64,000 nucleotides of DNA from Bacteroidota bacterium (GTDB lineage Bacteria; Bacteroidota; Bacteroidia; Bacteroidales; Bacteroidaceae). Location: the NCBI GenBank assembly GCA_023426145.1, contig JAFABG010000006.1, positions 1 through 64,000 on the forward strand, given 5' to 3'. Below are positions 63,891 to 64,000 of the stretch, piece after piece (the stretch's first letter is position 1; every line of letters begins with the position of its first letter). The notes beneath the pieces were generated by a model, which had not been told where the DNA came from, did not search any database, and saw only the letters and a program-made list of their open reading frames with translations. The translations under genes and the position numbers were made by a program.

Positions 63891-64000
63891 ATGGGTAGAG
63901 TTCTTATTATTGGTGCGGGCGGTGTTAGTACTGTTGTTGCACACAAAGTAGCACAAAATGCTGATGTATTTACGGATATTATGATTGCCAGCCGCACAAA
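63891..64000 (+). CDS. Saccharopine-dehydrogenase-family protein, 5' part
   Basis: The first 36 codons of a gene that leaves the window. MGRVLIIGAGGVSTVVAHKV is a Rossmann NAD(P)-binding start (GxGGVS), followed by DIMIASRTK. This is the typical beginning of Bacteroidetes saccharopine dehydrogenase / carboxynorspermidine synthase proteins used in polyamine synthesis. Which reaction it performs cannot be told from this piece. Confidence 0.8.
   Translation, partial: MGRVLIIGAGGVSTVVAHKVAQNADVFTDIMIASRT

Overview
The window reads as chromosomal DNA of a Bacteroides-like member of the Bacteroidales. It is AT-rich. Many genes are preceded by the Bacteroides-type -7 promoter box (TAnnTTTG) and lack a strong Shine-Dalgarno sequence. 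The core genes (mnmE, floA/nfeD, eno, gcvT, rplY, nusB, yajC, coaE, dnaK), a TonB-receptor-like barrel protein and several Bacteroidetes-only families (DUF3276, DUF4199, DUF5606, DUF6048/DUF6452 as recalled) point the same way. Species cannot be settled from sequence alone.

Layout. 1-16,090 is an accessory region. It holds an isochorismatase-fold hydrolase, a lipoprotein, a decayed DUF3987/VirE-type gene, a three-gene HipBST-like toxin-antitoxin operon, a carbamoyltransferase relic, a 1,411-residue nuclease-STAND NTPase (Avs-like defence candidate), a DUF169 relic, an orphan ssb, and a protein with a HEPN-type RNase motif. This region ends at the 3' end of mnmE. 16,091-45,000 is ordinary core genome. 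On the minus strand it has mnmE; TPR-nfeD-floA-nucleoside phosphorylase; and DUF4199-glycosyltransferase-DUF6452-DUF6048-mntP-apbE. It also has ttcA, SRP RNA with tRNA-Thr, eno, and a fluoride riboswitch driving crcB-DUF190-pentapeptide protein. On the plus strand it has pepT, gcvT, a KefB-like antiporter, a HIT protein, and nusB-yajC-ybbR-coaE-DUF5606. Between these, on the minus strand, lie an S4 protein, pth, rplY and DUF3276.

45,119-50,038 is one very large protein joining a DnaQ-like exonuclease, a RecQ helicase and a UvrD helicase. Directly after it, two ~105-bp direct repeats (50,066-50,169 and 61,384-61,488) bracket an ~11.2-kb cargo. The cargo contains a second decayed DUF3987 gene, short transposon ends, and a LlaJI/BsuMI-style restriction-modification set (controller-like HTH, 5-methylcytosine methylase, McrB-like and McrC-like subunits, divergent Mrr-like nuclease). 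It also contains a three-gene GHKL-ATPase/STAS-like/membrane-protein module and an IS66 relic. The second repeat abuts the dnaK terminator, so the ancestral order was probably exonuclease-RecQ-UvrD then dnaK. The window closes with dnaK and the start of a saccharopine-dehydrogenase-family gene.

The most promising material for undescribed biology is the GHKL/STAS/membrane module (58,758-60,790), the nuclease-STAND protein (7,053-11,288), the HEPN-motif protein (13,889-15,157) and the exonuclease-RecQ-UvrD fusion. These functional ideas are inferences from motifs and neighbourhood.
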